Positions 1 through 8,796 of a stretch of 64,000 nt of DNA are shown piece by piece. The stretch is from Ectopseudomonas alcaliphila (GTDB lineage: Bacteria; Pseudomonadota; Gammaproteobacteria; Pseudomonadales; Pseudomonadaceae): the NCBI RefSeq assembly GCF_900101755.1, contig NZ_FNAE01000004.1, forward strand, positions 124,001-188,000, in the 5' to 3' direction. A program made the position numbers and the translations under genes. Every line of letters starts with the position of its first letter. The first letter of the stretch is position 1. The notes under the pieces were generated by a model. The model saw nothing but the letters and a program-made list of their open reading frames with translations, was not told where the DNA came from and made no database searches.

Positions 1-654
1 CCGCCGCAGTTCATTGTCGCGATCATCGGTGTGGAAACCTTCTACGGCGGCAACACTGGCAGCTGGCGGGTGATGGATGCGCTGTCCACCCTGGCGTTCG
101 ACTACCCGCCGCGCGCGCCGTTCTTTCGCAAGGAGCTGCGCGAATTTCTGCTGCTGACCCGTGAGGAGCAGGTCGACCCGATCACCCTCAAGGGCTCCTA
201 CGCCGGTGCCATGGGCCTGCCGCAGTTTATGCCGAGCAGCTTCCGCGCCTACGCCGTGGACTTCGATGGCGACGGCCATATCAACATCTGGAGCAATCCG
301 ACCGATGCCATCGGCAGTGTTGCCAGCTATTTCAAGCGCCACGGCTGGCAGGCCGGCGGTCAGGTCGCCAGCCGTGTCGAGGCCAGCGGCGCTCGCGTCG
401 ATGAAGGCCTGACGCAAGGCCTGGACCCGGTGAAGAACGTCGCCGAGCTGCGCGAACTGGGCTGGAAGAGCAAAGACAAGCTGGCCGAAGATTTACCGGT
501 GACGGCGTTTCGTCTGCAGGGCGCGGAAGGTGACGAATACTGGTTCGGTTTGCCCAACTTCTACACCATCACCCGCTACAATCGCAGCGTGATGTATGCC
601 ATGGCGGTCAACCAACTCGCCGAACTGCTGGTCGAAGCACGGGGTAATCGATGA
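1..654 (+). CDS. sltB1: Lytic murein transglycosylase, SltB1/MltB family (3' part only)
   Basis: The open frame runs in from the left edge, so the N-terminus and signal peptide are missing. MltB-family enzymes cleave the MurNAc-GlcNAc bond of peptidoglycan non-hydrolytically in the periplasm. The fragment opens with the active-site region: a GVETFYGG segment at nt 28-51, whose Glu codon (nt 34-36) is the expected catalytic acid, followed by the family motif GAMGLPQFMPSS and a DFDGDGH loop. The gene overlaps rlpA by four bases (ATGA), which implies translational coupling. The sltB1-rlpA pairing is the one I recall from P. aeruginosa (PA4001-PA4000). Family is certain; the paralogue name rests on the neighbour. 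Confidence 0.92.
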   Translation, partial: PPQFIVAIIGVETFYGGNTGSWRVMDALSTLAFDYPPRAPFFRKELREFLLLTREEQVDPITLKGSYAGAMGLPQFMPSSFRAYAVDFDGDGHINIWSNPTDAIGSVASYFKRHGWQAGGQVASRVEASGARVDEGLTQGLDPVKNVAELRELGWKSKDKLAEDLPVTAFRLQGAEGDEYWFGLPNFYTITRYNRSVMYAMAVNQLAELLVEARGNR

Positions 655-1664
655 GTACGTCCAAACTGCTGCCGTTGGCGGCCTGCGTAGCGGCAGCGCT
701 GTTGCTGGCGAGCTGTTCTTCCAAGCGTCCAGCGCAGCCTGCGGTGGTGCCCGGACAGTCGGCCGGTATCTCTGGTCCGGAAGATTTCAATCGACCCCAC
801 AAGGATGGCGCGCCCTGGTGGGACGTGGACGTCTCGAAGATTCAGGACGCCATCCCCATGCCCCATTACGGGCCGGTCAAGGCCAGTCCCTATGTGGTGT
901 TCGGCAAGCAGTACTACCCGATTCAGGATGCCCGTCGCTACCAGGCGACAGGGCCGGCTTCCTGGTATGGCACCAAGTTCCACGGCCAGGCCACTGCCAA
1001 TGGCGAAACCTACGACCTGTACGGTATGACCGCAGCGCACAAGACGCTGCCGCTGCCCAGTTACGTACGCGTGACCAACCTGGAAAACGGCAAGGTCGTG
1101 ACCCTGCGGGTCAATGACCGTGGGCCGTTCTACTCCGACCGTATCATCGACCTGTCCTTCGCGGCGGCGAAGAAGCTCGGCTTCGCCGAAAAGGGCACCG
1201 CGCGAGTCAAGGTCGAAGGCATCGATCCGCATGAGTGGTGGGCGCAGCAGGGCCGTCCGGTGCCGCTGGTGCTGGCCAATAATCAGCCGGCCAAGGCTGC
1301 CGTTGCCCAGCCCGTCGCGCAGCCTGCGCCGCAGCCTGTCGAGCACTATTCGCCGCCGCCCACGCAGCACGCCGCTGCGGTGGTGCCCGTGCAGATCGAC
1401 GCAAAAAAAAACGATTCACTCGGAGCCTCTGGCCTGTATCTCCAGGTGGGAGCCTTCGCCAATCCGGACGCTGCGGAGCTGCTCAAGTCCAAGCTGAGCC
1501 AGAACAGCAGTGTGCCGGTGTTCATCAGCTCAGTGGTGCGCGACCAGCAGATCCTGCATCGGGTCCGCATGGGGCCGATCAGCAACCAGGGCGAGGCTGA
1601 GCAACTGCAGAGCAGCGTGCGCCTGGCCAATCTGGGGCAGCCCACGCTGGTGCGTGCCGACTGA
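651..1664 (+). CDS. rlpA: Septal ring lytic transglycosylase RlpA, lipoprotein with SPOR domain
   Basis: RlpA is an outer-membrane lipoprotein that in Pseudomonas cleaves denuded (stem-peptide-free) glycan strands at the septum. The 337-residue protein starts with a lipoprotein signal peptide ending LLASC (lipidated Cys22). A double-psi beta-barrel domain follows at about residues 98-180, with WYG, HGQATANGE and RVNDRGPF motifs. A Pro/Gln-rich linker leads to a SPOR domain at about 260-337 (LYLQVGAF), which binds septal glycan. The ATG overlaps the sltB1 stop codon, and a hairpin terminator follows. A run of eight A at about 1402-1409 in the linker is a possible slippage site, but the frame is intact. 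Confidence 0.95.
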   Translation: MSTSKLLPLAACVAAALLLASCSSKRPAQPAVVPGQSAGISGPEDFNRPHKDGAPWWDVDVSKIQDAIPMPHYGPVKASPYVVFGKQYYPIQDARRYQATGPASWYGTKFHGQATANGETYDLYGMTAAHKTLPLPSYVRVTNLENGKVVTLRVNDRGPFYSDRIIDLSFAAAKKLGFAEKGTARVKVEGIDPHEWWAQQGRPVPLVLANNQPAKAAVAQPVAQPAPQPVEHYSPPPTQHAAAVVPVQIDAKKNDSLGASGLYLQVGAFANPDAAELLKSKLSQNSSVPVFISSVVRDQQILHRVRMGPISNQGEAEQLQSSVRLANLGQPTLVRAD

Positions 1665-1701
1665 TGGCAACTTAACCGGCCTTTGCCGGACTAAATCCGA
1701 G

Positions 1702-1725
1702 GCTCGCCGTTCGCGGCGAGCTTTA
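1702..1725 (+). terminator. Hairpin terminator after rlpA
   Basis: An 8-bp perfect stem GCTCGCCG / CGGCGAGC encloses a stable TTCG tetraloop and is followed by TTTA. It lies 37 bases after the rlpA stop and before dacA, so it probably closes the sltB1-rlpA transcript. Confidence 0.7.
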
Positions 1726-1776
1726 CGATGACCCTTAGCAGGGTCGCTAAACCCAAGCATAAATCTCGAGAGACGG

Positions 1777-2937
1777 ATGAACATCACCAGCTTCGCGCAA
1801 CGTGCCTTCCTCTTCCTTTGCCTGCTGAGCGCTCCGCTCGCCTGGTCCAGCCAGCAAGTCGTACCCGCGCCCCCGCAACTGGCGGCGACCTCCTATGTGC
1901 TGATGGATGCAGCCAGCGGCCAGATCCTGGTGGAGAACAACGGCGATGAGCGCCTGCCGCCAGCCAGCCTGACCAAGCTGATGACCGCCTATATCGCGAC
2001 TCTGGAGATCAACCGGGGGCAGATCAAGGAAAGTGACATGGTCCGCGTCAGCGAAAAGGCCTGGCGCAAGGGTGGCTCCAAGATGTTCATCGAGGTGGGC
2101 AAGGAAGTCTCGGTGGACGATCTGCTGCACGGCATCATCATCCAGTCCGGCAACGACGCCAGCATCGCCATCGCCGAGCACATCGCCGGCAGTGAAGATG
2201 CCTTCGCCGACATGATGAATACCCATGCCCAGCGCCTGGGTCTGAGCAACACTCACTTCATGAACTCCACCGGCTGGCCGGACCCGGAGCACTATTCCTC
2301 GGCCCACGACATGGCCAAACTGGCCCGCGCGATCATCTACGAAGATCAGGCCCACTACGATATCTACAAGCAGAAGGAATTCTTCTGGAACGGCATCAAG
2401 CAGCCCAACCGCAACCTGCTGTTGTGGCGCGATAGCACCGTGGATGGCCTGAAGACCGGCCATACCGAAGAAGCCGGTTATTGCCTGGTCGCCTCCGCCG
2501 TGCGTGATGGTCAGCGCCTGATCGCGGCCGTGTTCGGCACCGTCAGCGAGCAGGCCCGTGCCGCCGAAGTGCAGAAGCTGCTGACCTATGGTTTCCGCTT
2601 CTTCGAAAGCCGCACCTTCTATCAGAAGGGCGCCGAACTGGCCCAGGCCACCGTCTGGAAAGGCACCGTGCACCAGGTCAAGGCCGGCCTCGCCGAAGAC
2701 CTGACCCTGACCATGCCCAAGGGCCAGCTGGAAAAACTGCAGGCCAGCATGACCCTCAATCCGCAGCTGGTCGCACCGATCCAGCAGGGCGATGTGATCG
2801 GCAAGGTCGAAGTCAAACTGGGCGACGAGGTGGTGCGCAGCACTGACCTGGTAGCACTGGAATCGGTTGAAGAGGGCGGCTTGCTGCGTCGTCTGTGGGA
2901 TAGCATTCGGATGTTCTTCTTCGGCCTGTTCAACTGA
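1777..2937 (+). CDS. dacA: D-alanyl-D-alanine carboxypeptidase (PBP5 type)
   Basis: This low-molecular-mass penicillin-binding protein removes the terminal D-Ala from peptidoglycan pentapeptides. At 386 residues it has the usual PBP5 length. A signal peptide ends near residue 24. The three active-site motifs are in order: SLTK (Ser64 nucleophile, Lys67), SGN at 123-125 and KTG at 225-227. A C-terminal beta domain (PBP5_C) precedes an amphipathic tail (LWDSIRMFFFGLFN) that would anchor the enzyme to the periplasmic face of the inner membrane. In P. aeruginosa the gene next to rlpA is called dacC. It follows rlpA after a terminator, so it probably has its own promoter. Confidence 0.95.
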   Translation: MNITSFAQRAFLFLCLLSAPLAWSSQQVVPAPPQLAATSYVLMDAASGQILVENNGDERLPPASLTKLMTAYIATLEINRGQIKESDMVRVSEKAWRKGGSKMFIEVGKEVSVDDLLHGIIIQSGNDASIAIAEHIAGSEDAFADMMNTHAQRLGLSNTHFMNSTGWPDPEHYSSAHDMAKLARAIIYEDQAHYDIYKQKEFFWNGIKQPNRNLLLWRDSTVDGLKTGHTEEAGYCLVASAVRDGQRLIAAVFGTVSEQARAAEVQKLLTYGFRFFESRTFYQKGAELAQATVWKGTVHQVKAGLAEDLTLTMPKGQLEKLQASMTLNPQLVAPIQQGDVIGKVEVKLGDEVVRSTDLVALESVEEGGLLRRLWDSIRMFFFGLFN

Positions 2938-2954
2938 CGGCCACCTCCGAAAGC

Positions 2955-3050
2955 GACCAGCGTTGTCGTCATGGCGTTGAAACAGGCTGAAGCAGTGCCC
3001 ATTTACATGCTGTAAGCCGCGCTTCTTCGCCTGACTGCTCCGTCTGCGCT
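2955..3050. repeat. Diverged copy of a MITE-like intergenic repeat (copy A)
   Basis: The stretch with GCCCATTTACATGCTGTAAG and downstream GCGCTTCTTCG resembles the centre of the repeat at 20644-20782 (GCTCATTTACAGCACGTAAA, then GCGCTTTTTCGG). The similarity covers roughly 70 bases and no clear terminal inverted repeats remain. It fills the 190-base gap between dacA and the DUF493 gene, in which I see no other feature. Confidence 0.5.
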
Positions 3051-3127
3051 TTAGAGGCTCCCGATTTAGCCCGGCCGCTCCAATCCGGAGTGGCCCTTTC
3101 TGGACGGGCCACAAGCCCGCTGATGCC

Positions 3128-3406
3128 ATGACCGATAGCGACGTTCAACCGCCAAAAATCGAATTCCCCTGCGAGCGTTACCCGATCAAGGTGATCGGCA
3201 CCGCTGGTGAGGGTTTCTCCGACCTGGTGATCGAAGTGATCCAGCGCCACGCCCCCGATCTGGATGCCTCCACGCTGGTGATGCGTGACAGCCGCAACGG
3301 TAACTTCATTTCCGTTCAGGTGCTGATCACGGCCACCGGTGTCGAGCAATTGCAGGCGATTCATGTTGACCTGCGTGCCACCGGCCGCGTGCATATGGTG
3401 CTGTGA
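3128..3406 (+). CDS. ybeD: YbeD-like DUF493 protein
   Basis: This is a 92-residue DUF493 (UPF0250) protein. Its size and the pattern [14 protein letters not shown]...[11 protein letters not shown]...[16 protein letters not shown] match the E. coli YbeD family, which has an ACT-like ferredoxin fold and no established biochemical role. The family sits beside lipB in many gammaproteobacteria, as here, where its TGA overlaps the GTG start of lipB (GTGA). That coupling suggests a link to lipoate metabolism, but this is only contextual. Confidence 0.9.
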   Translation: MTDSDVQPPKIEFPCERYPIKVIGTAGEGFSDLVIEVIQRHAPDLDASTLVMRDSRNGNFISVQVLITATGVEQLQAIHVDLRATGRVHMVL

Positions 3407-4029
3407 TCGTCATGCCCGAGCTTGTCGTCCGTCACCTCGGGCTGGTCGACTACCAGCCCACGCTGGAGGCCATGCGCAAGTTGACCCGTGAGCGCGATGC
3501 GCAAACCCCGGACGAAATCTGGTTGCTGCAGCATCCCAAGGTGTTCACTCAGGGCCAGGCTGGCAAGGCCGAGCATGTGCTCGCTGCCGGCGATATTCCG
3601 GTGATTCAGGTGGAGCGCGGCGGGCAGGTGACCTATCACGGCCCCGGGCAATTGGTGGCCTATCTGATGCTCGATCTGCGTCGTCTCGATCTGGGCGTGC
3701 GTGAGCTGGTCACCGCCATGGAGCAGAGCCTGGTGGAGCTGTTGGCCAGCTATGGCATCGAGGCTGCGCCCAAGGCGGATGCGCCTGGTGTGTACGTGGC
3801 AGGTGACAAGATCGCCTCGCTGGGCCTGCGCGTCAGCCGTGGCTGCTCGTTCCATGGCCTGGCGCTGAACGTCGATATGGATATGACGCCCTTCCTGCGC
3901 ATCAACCCCTGCGGCTACGCTGGGCTGAAGATGGTGCAGATGCGTGATCTGCTGCAAGCGCCGCCCGCGTTCGACGAGGTGTCGCAACGTCTGGAACAGA
4001 CGCTGCGTGTCCGTCTGGGCTACGCGTAG
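3403..4029 (+). CDS. lipB: Octanoyl-ACP:protein octanoyltransferase LipB
   Basis: LipB transfers octanoate from acyl carrier protein to lipoyl domains, the first step of de novo lipoate synthesis. The 208-residue protein carries the signature [12 protein letters not shown] at about 72-83, Lys136 in GDKIASLGL and Cys170 in INPCGYAG, the expected catalytic Lys/Cys pair. The GTG at 3403 overlaps the stop of the preceding gene and is preferred for coupling; an ATG at 3412 would shorten the protein by three residues. It is convergent with lipA, with a shared hairpin terminator between them. Confidence 0.95.
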   Translation: MIVMPELVVRHLGLVDYQPTLEAMRKLTRERDAQTPDEIWLLQHPKVFTQGQAGKAEHVLAAGDIPVIQVERGGQVTYHGPGQLVAYLMLDLRRLDLGVRELVTAMEQSLVELLASYGIEAAPKADAPGVYVAGDKIASLGLRVSRGCSFHGLALNVDMDMTPFLRINPCGYAGLKMVQMRDLLQAPPAFDEVSQRLEQTLRVRLGYA

Positions 4030-4073
4030 GGTGTTGCGGGGCCGTACAGGTGGTTCGATATCGGCGATTTCTC

Positions 4074-4137
4074 TGTGCGCACGGCGCACCCTACGGACGG
4101 TGTCCGGGCGAGCCATGCGTAGGGTGCGCTGCGCACA
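4074..4137. repeat. REP-type inverted repeat
   Basis: GCGCACCCTACG (4084-4095) is the exact complement of CGTAGGGTGCGC (4118-4129), and further pairing of TGTGCGC with GCGCACA extends the arms. It lies between the convergent lipB and lipA genes. The same family recurs at 45479-45533. Confidence 0.8.
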
Positions 4138-4183
4138 CCAATAAGGCCACTGGTTTTCAGCGCACGCATTGCTGTCAGAAACG

Positions 4184-4211
4184 AAAAAGGGACGCCGAGG
4201 CGTCCCTTTCG
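4184..4211. terminator. Bidirectional hairpin terminator between lipB and lipA
   Basis: A 10-bp stem AAAGGGACGC / GCGTCCCTTT with a CGAG loop. Read on the minus strand, the stem is followed by a T run (CCCTTTTTCGT), so it should terminate lipA; on the plus strand it is followed by CGTTTGT and may also stop lipB transcripts. Confidence 0.8.
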
Positions 4212-4230
4212 TTTGTCGTGAAGAGCTGGA

Positions 4231-5283
4231 TCAGTTCAGGTTCAGCGCCGGAATCAGGCTGGTGTTGATCTCCTGGCCGGGCACCGGTACGGGGGCGGCG
4301 AGGCCCAGATTGTTCTTCTCGAACACGCGATCGGCGCGGTAGCTGGAACGTACCAGCGGGCCGGCGGCGACTTCCATGAAGCCTTTCTCCAGGCCGATGT
4401 CACGCAGGCGATTGAACTCTTCAGGGCTGACCCAGCGTTGCACCTTCAGGTGGTTGCGCGTGGGTTGCAGGTACTGACCGAGGGTGAGGATGTCCACGCC
4501 GATGGCGCGCAGGTCGTCCATGGTTTCCAGGATTTCCTCGTCGGTTTCACCCAGGCCGAGCATCAGACTGGTCTTGGTCAGTACGTCGGGGCGGTGCTTC
4601 TTGGCGTGCTCGAGCACCTTGAGGGTCTTCTCGTAGCCAGCGCGCGGATCACGCACCACATGGGTGAGGCGTTTGACCGTCTCGACGTTCTGCGCGAAGA
4701 CTTCAAGGCCGGAGTCGACGACGCGCTCGATGGCCTGGTGATCGCCATCGAAATCCGGGGTCAGGGCTTCGACCACCACCTGCGGGGTGTTTTCCTTGAT
4801 CGCTCGCACGCAGGCTGCATAGTGGCCAGCGCCGCCGTCTTCCAGATCGTCACGGTCCACCGAGGTCAGCACGATATAACGCAGGGCCATCAGCTCCACC
4901 GACTTGGCGGTGTTCTGCGGTTCTTCTAGGTCCAGCCAGCCATTGGGATTGCCGGTGTCCACGGCGCAGAAGCGGCAGGCGCGGGTACACACCGAGCCCA
5001 TCAGCATGATGGTGGCCGTGCCGTTGGACCAGCACTCACCCATGTTCGGGCAGTGCGATTCCTGGCAGACGGTGCTCAGGCGGTGTTCGCCGACGTTGCG
5101 CTTGACCGCCTCGAAACGGCTGCCGCCAGGCGCCTTGACCCGCAGCCACTTGGGCTTGGGTTCGAAAACCTGGGGTTCGGCCGAGGCGCGGCGCTTCTGA
5201 CCATCCTTGATCGCGGTGATGCCTTGGGCGGTGCGAAACTTTTCGCCGCTGGCGACGGATTTGGGCGAGGAGGTGTCGGACAT
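4231..5283 (-). CDS. lipA: Lipoyl synthase LipA (radical SAM)
   Basis: LipA inserts two sulfurs into protein-bound octanoyl groups, completing lipoate after LipB. From the ATG at 5283 the protein is 350 residues. It has both iron-sulfur motifs: the auxiliary cluster cysteines C73, C78 and C84 ([12 protein letters not shown]) and the radical-SAM CxxxCxxC at C99, C103 and C106 (CTRACRFC). An in-frame ATG at 5349 would add 22 residues without family similarity, so I take MSDTSSPKS as the start. The N-terminal extension of about 45 residues before the core is somewhat long but ordinary for Pseudomonas. It is convergent with lipB. Confidence 0.96.
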   Translation of the reverse strand: MSDTSSPKSVASGEKFRTAQGITAIKDGQKRRASAEPQVFEPKPKWLRVKAPGGSRFEAVKRNVGEHRLSTVCQESHCPNMGECWSNGTATIMLMGSVCTRACRFCAVDTGNPNGWLDLEEPQNTAKSVELMALRYIVLTSVDRDDLEDGGAGHYAACVRAIKENTPQVVVEALTPDFDGDHQAIERVVDSGLEVFAQNVETVKRLTHVVRDPRAGYEKTLKVLEHAKKHRPDVLTKTSLMLGLGETDEEILETMDDLRAIGVDILTLGQYLQPTRNHLKVQRWVSPEEFNRLRDIGLEKGFMEVAAGPLVRSSYRADRVFEKNNLGLAAPVPVPGQEINTSLIPALNLN

Positions 5284-5476
5284 CGGAAATCTGGGCTCCG
5301 GTAGAGGCTCCGTGGGCAGGTGGCTTTTGGCCGCCGGCCAGTCTACCACAGAAGGTGTATGCAGACGCTGAGGCCGCCTGTCGACAAAATACCCGTGAGG
5401 CGTTTTTGGGGGCGTCGCTGTGACCGCTCGCCAAGGCGCTTGCCGGTGATGGCAGCGCCCGGGGTGTCACCTGGAT

Positions 5477-6733
5477 TCAGCGTCTGCGCAGCTGCTGCAG
5501 CAGTTGGGTGTTGGGGTAGCCATCGGCTGGCCAGTTCAACTGCAGTTGCAGGGCGCGAATGGCCTTGCGCGTGTTGGCGCCGATGATGCCGTCGGCCGGG
5601 CCGGGGTCGAAGCCGGCCTGGGCCAGCAGTTCCTGCAGTTCGACACGTTCACTGCGACCCAGTTGACGCTCACCACGGGGCCATTGCCCCTTGATTTCGC
5701 TGGTGCGTAGCAGGTTGTCGGCGAGCAGGCCGATGGCCAGCGCGTAGGACGTGGAATTGTTGTACTTGAGGATGCTGCGGAAGTTATCCAGCAGCAGGAA
5801 GGCCGGGCCTTGGTGGCCGGCAGGCAGTTGCAGGCTGGCGCGGGCGTTGGCGGCTGCGCCGGTCGGTGCCAGAGGACGGACGCCGAGCTCTGCCCATTCG
5901 GCCAGCGTGCGGCGCTGATCCGGGTCGGCCAGGGCGTAGTCGAAGCCGCTCGGCAGGTTCACTTCGAACCCCCAGGGCTGACCACGCTGCCAGCCGGATG
6001 CCTGCAGGTAATGGGCGGCCGACGCCAGGGCGTCGGCCTGGGAGTTCCACAGGTCGCGCTTGCCGTCGCCGTCGAAGTCGACTGCATGCTGGTTGTAGGT
6101 GGTGGGCATGAATTGGGTCTGGCCCATGGCGCCGGCCCAGGAGCCGATCATGCGTTCGCTGGGCACATCGCCGTTCTGCAGGATTTGCAGGGCGGCCAGC
6201 AACTGAGCGCGCCAGAAGCCCTGGCGGCGACCGTCATAGGCCAGGGTGGCGAGGGAGCGGATTACGCTGTGGCTGCCGATGTTGTTGCCGAAGTTGCTCT
6301 CCAGGCCCCAGATGGCCACCAGGATCTGCGCTTCGACGCCATATTGCTGCTCGATGCGTTGCAGCATGGCGTTGTGCTGGGCCAGCAATACCCGACCACG
6401 GCCGATGCGGCTGGAAGAGACGGCGCCGTCGAGATATTCCCACACCGGGCGAGTGAACTCGGGCTGGCTGCTGTCGGCTTTGAGTACTGCCGGGTCGGGG
6501 GTGACGCCGGCGAACACGCGATCGAACAGCGCCGCGTCGATGCCCGCGGCAATCGCTTCGCTGCGCATTGCCTGGCGCCAGTCGGCGAAACTGGGCAAGG
6601 GTTTTTCGGCTGGAGTCTGGGCCGCTGCAGGGGCTGTGACGGTAGGCAGATTTTCCGCCGGGGCTTGGGCGCAGGCGGCCAGCAGCAGGAGAGGAAGCAG
6701 AGCCAGGACGCGACGAGGAAGCTGGTGTGGCAT
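5477..6733 (-). CDS. Lytic murein transglycosylase, SltB3-like lipoprotein with PG-binding domain
   Basis: This is a second MltB/SltB-type lytic transglycosylase of 418 residues. The signal peptide ends LLAAC (lipid-modified Cys21 expected). The catalytic domain carries Glu145 in IWGLESNFGNN, then GAMGQTQFMPTTY and DFDGDGKRDLW. A peptidoglycan_binding_1 domain occupies about 345-418 (ELLAQAGFDPGPADGIIG). By position and architecture it matches what I recall as P. aeruginosa SltB3 (PA3992). Unlike the sltB1 fragment at the left edge, it carries its own cell-wall-binding module. It stands alone on the minus strand and nothing odd is visible. Confidence 0.93.
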   Translation of the reverse strand: MPHQLPRRVLALLPLLLLAACAQAPAENLPTVTAPAAAQTPAEKPLPSFADWRQAMRSEAIAAGIDAALFDRVFAGVTPDPAVLKADSSQPEFTRPVWEYLDGAVSSSRIGRGRVLLAQHNAMLQRIEQQYGVEAQILVAIWGLESNFGNNIGSHSVIRSLATLAYDGRRQGFWRAQLLAALQILQNGDVPSERMIGSWAGAMGQTQFMPTTYNQHAVDFDGDGKRDLWNSQADALASAAHYLQASGWQRGQPWGFEVNLPSGFDYALADPDQRRTLAEWAELGVRPLAPTGAAANARASLQLPAGHQGPAFLLLDNFRSILKYNNSTSYALAIGLLADNLLRTSEIKGQWPRGERQLGRSERVELQELLAQAGFDPGPADGIIGANTRKAIRALQLQLNWPADGYPNTQLLQQLRRR

Positions 6734-6766
6734 GTCTATCTCAGGACGTTTAAGCAGGCGCTTACC

Positions 6767-6961
6767 TTAGCATGCTCGGGCAACAGGCAGGGCCATCAGT
6801 GAATCAACATGCCCCATAAAGCAAGAAGCCTCCCAATTGTGGGAGGCTTCGCGGCGGTAGCTGCCTTTGCCTTTCTGTGGTCGTTCCTGGCGGGAGCGAA
6901 ACAGTGGCTGGGCGACGATGGATTTGGCCTTGTTCGGCCGTTTGCCGGTTTTCTTGCTCAT
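6767..6961 (-). CDS. arfA: Alternative ribosome-rescue factor ArfA
   Basis: ArfA recruits release factor 2 to ribosomes stalled on non-stop mRNA and backs up trans-translation. The 64-codon frame has the family core: PLFRSRQERPQKGKGSYRRE then NWEA, matching E. coli ArfA (PLFRQR...KGKGSY...NWEAS), and it even ends in a hydrophobic tail terminating in AC, as in E. coli. A strong hairpin lies inside the coding region, exactly over the EASHNWEAS codons. In E. coli the equivalent hairpin makes arfA mRNA non-stop, so active ArfA is made only when tmRNA is limiting. The same control is inferred here. Very short genes of this kind are easily missed. Confidence 0.88.
   Translation of the reverse strand: MSKKTGKRPNKAKSIVAQPLFRSRQERPQKGKGSYRREASHNWEASCFMGHVDSLMALPVARAC
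6824..6851 (-). promoter_or_regulatory. Intragenic hairpin in arfA (RNase III/terminator site)
   Basis: GAAGCCTCCC (6825-6834) and GGGAGGCTTC (6841-6850) form a perfect 10-bp stem, extended by one A-T pair over a four-base loop. In arfA sense the stem is followed by TTGCTTT. It sits in frame within the ORF, about 54 bases before the stop codon, so cleavage or termination here gives an mRNA without a stop codon. This is the known arfA self-sensing design. Confidence 0.8.
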
Positions 6962-7044
6962 GGCGTTTCCTCATGCAGACTGGCCTGCGCCAATGCAGGC
7001 GGCGAAGACTATGCGCCGCTGTACAGAAAATGTCCAGACGGGGC

Positions 7045-7096
7045 GTAGGGCGGGTGCAACCCGCCATCATCGGGTGGCGGGTTGCACCCGGCCTAC
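7045..7096. repeat. GTAG...CTAC REP palindrome overlapping the holA stop
   Basis: Arms GTAGGGCGGGTGCAACCCGC and its near-complement ending in CTAC (7076-7096) are separated by about 10 bases. The holA stop codon (7093-7095) lies inside the right arm, so the repeat forms the 3' end of the holA reading frame. It may also act as a hairpin at the end of the leuS-lptE-holA transcript. Confidence 0.8.
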
Positions 7097-8127
7097 GGAG
7101 AAAGACGCAGCCGTTGCCCGGCCAGTTGCAGGGTCAGCATGGCCAGCTCACTCCACGGATCACCGGGTGCCTGGCCCTTGATCTGCGCGTCGATCAACTG
7201 TGCCTGCTGCAACAGCTGCCCCCAGCGTTTGCTGCTGTGACGCTGCAAGGCCTTGGAAACCAGCGGCCTGCGTTTGTCCCAGACGGGCGGGCGCGCGCTG
7301 GAAAAGGCCTTGTCCAGCGGTATGCCCTGGCTCTGCTGGTGGGCAATGCCGGCCAGCAGGCGAATCTCGCGCGCCAACGCCCAGAGGATCACCGGGGTTT
7401 CCACCCCTTCACCGCGCAGGCCTTCGAGCATGCGCAAGGCGTGGGCGGCGTCGCCGCCGAGGGCACAGTCGATCAGGCCGAAGACGTCGAAGCGGGCGCT
7501 GTCGGCCACCGCTGCTTGCACGGTCTCGGCGTCGACCTGATTGCCTTCGGCGAGCAGCTTGAGCTTTTCCACTTCCTGGGCGGCAGCCAGCAGGTTGCCT
7601 TCCACCCGTGCGGCAATCATTTCCACCGCGTCAGCGCTGGCGCTCAGGCCGGCCTGAGCCAGGCGCTGGCGAATCCACTGCGGCAACTGGTTGGCGTCTA
7701 CCGGCCAGATCTGGATGAACTGACTCACCTGGCCGTCGATCAGGGCCTTGGCCCATTTGGATTTCTGCGTGCTGCCGTCGAGCTTGGGCAGGCTCAGCAA
7801 CAGAACGGTGTCCTCGGGCGGGCGGGCCAGGTACTCGAGCAGGGCGGCTGTGCCCTTGTCCCCAGGTTTGCCGGAAGGCAGGCGCAGTTCCAGCAGGCGC
7901 TTTTCGGCGAACAGCGACAGGCTGGCACCCGCTTGCAGCAGGTTGCCCCAGTCGAAGTTGGCTTCGGCGTTGAACACCTGGCGCTCGCCGAAACCCTGCT
8001 GGCGGCAGGCGTTACGAATGGCGTCGGCAGTTTCCTGGCACAGCAATGGTTCGTCGCCACTGATCGCATAGACAGGTGCGAGAGCGCCTTGCAGGTGTTT
8101 GCCGAGTTGCGCGGGGGCAAGCTTCAT
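7093..8127 (-). CDS. holA: DNA polymerase III delta subunit HolA
   Basis: HolA is the clamp-loader wrench that opens the beta clamp for the replicative polymerase. At 344 residues it has the usual length. The N-terminus (MKLAPAQLGKHL...VYAISGDEPLLCQE) is the typical delta start. The middle carries the LLLSLPKLDGSTQKSKW segment of the AAA+-like fold, and helical collar sequences (LARRIRLLAGIAHQ-type) follow. It lies 57 bases after lptE on the same strand, in the conserved leuS-lptE-holA order. A REP element overlaps its stop codon. Confidence 0.95.
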   Translation of the reverse strand: MKLAPAQLGKHLQGALAPVYAISGDEPLLCQETADAIRNACRQQGFGERQVFNAEANFDWGNLLQAGASLSLFAEKRLLELRLPSGKPGDKGTAALLEYLARPPEDTVLLLSLPKLDGSTQKSKWAKALIDGQVSQFIQIWPVDANQLPQWIRQRLAQAGLSASADAVEMIAARVEGNLLAAAQEVEKLKLLAEGNQVDAETVQAAVADSARFDVFGLIDCALGGDAAHALRMLEGLRGEGVETPVILWALAREIRLLAGIAHQQSQGIPLDKAFSSARPPVWDKRRPLVSKALQRHSSKRWGQLLQQAQLIDAQIKGQAPGDPWSELAMLTLQLAGQRLRLSP

Positions 8128-8184
8128 CGAGGTGATGTCATCAGGCGAGCAGGGCGTCGGGCCGCGGCTGCGGCCCTTGGGCCT

Positions 8185-8796
8185 TTAGCGGGACGGCAGT
8201 TCGATCGGCGACTGCTGCGGCGCGACCTGGCTCTCGCGAGCCCGGCGCTCTGCTTCCAGTGCTTCGGCTTCAGCCCTGGCGCGGGCTTCGGCGGTCTGTT
8301 GCAGTTGGTCCAATCGCTCGGGCGTGATCTGCTGCAGGCTGAAGATCAGTTGCTGGATCATTTCACGGCGCAGTTCGCTGCGCAGCTGAGCTGCTTCCTG
8401 GTCGGAGCCGGCCAGGTTGTTGTCGTCCTGCTGATAGTAGTTCTGTACTTCGACCTTGTTACCGGTCAGCAGCAGGTCTTGTGCGCCGCGGATTTCATAC
8501 TCCAGGGCCATGGTCAGCTCGTATTCGGCGGTACGGGCGCCGCCGCTGTAGCTGGCGCCGCGACGATTTTCGGTTTCGCGGCTGATCACCAGCTTGTAGG
8601 GCGCGCCGGAGTAGACGCGAACGTCGTTGTTCTCCAGTACTTCACGTACTTGCTGCACGGTGTCGCCGTAGGCATCGCGTGCGCTGACGTCGAGTTCCTT
8701 GAGGGCGAACTGCACGTCGCCGGTGCCACGCAGCTGGAAGCCGCATGCGCTGAGCAGGCCAGCCAGGCCGATGACCAGCAGATTCCGTTTCATCAT
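8185..8796 (-). CDS. lptE: LPS-assembly lipoprotein LptE
   Basis: LptE (RlpB) plugs the LptD barrel and helps deliver lipopolysaccharide to the outer leaflet. The start at 8796 ([20 protein letters not shown]) places a lipobox LSAC directly after a short hydrophobic stretch; the next ATG at 8793 is equally possible, and a start at 8820 would add a polar extension before the signal peptide. The core [22 protein letters not shown] is typical of the family. The tail of about 40 residues after the Gln/Arg-rich helix is Ala/Glu-rich and looks disordered. It sits between leuS and holA and is presumably co-transcribed with them. Confidence 0.93.
   Translation of the reverse strand: MMKRNLLVIGLAGLLSACGFQLRGTGDVQFALKELDVSARDAYGDTVQQVREVLENNDVRVYSGAPYKLVISRETENRRGASYSGGARTAEYELTMALEYEIRGAQDLLLTGNKVEVQNYYQQDDNNLAGSDQEAAQLRSELRREMIQQLIFSLQQITPERLDQLQQTAEARARAEAEALEAERRARESQVAPQQSPIELPSR

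Noticed and set aside
1402-1409. A run of eight A in rlpA as programmed frameshifting
   Set aside because: The zero frame continues through a full SPOR domain and the alternative frames give no product of interest.
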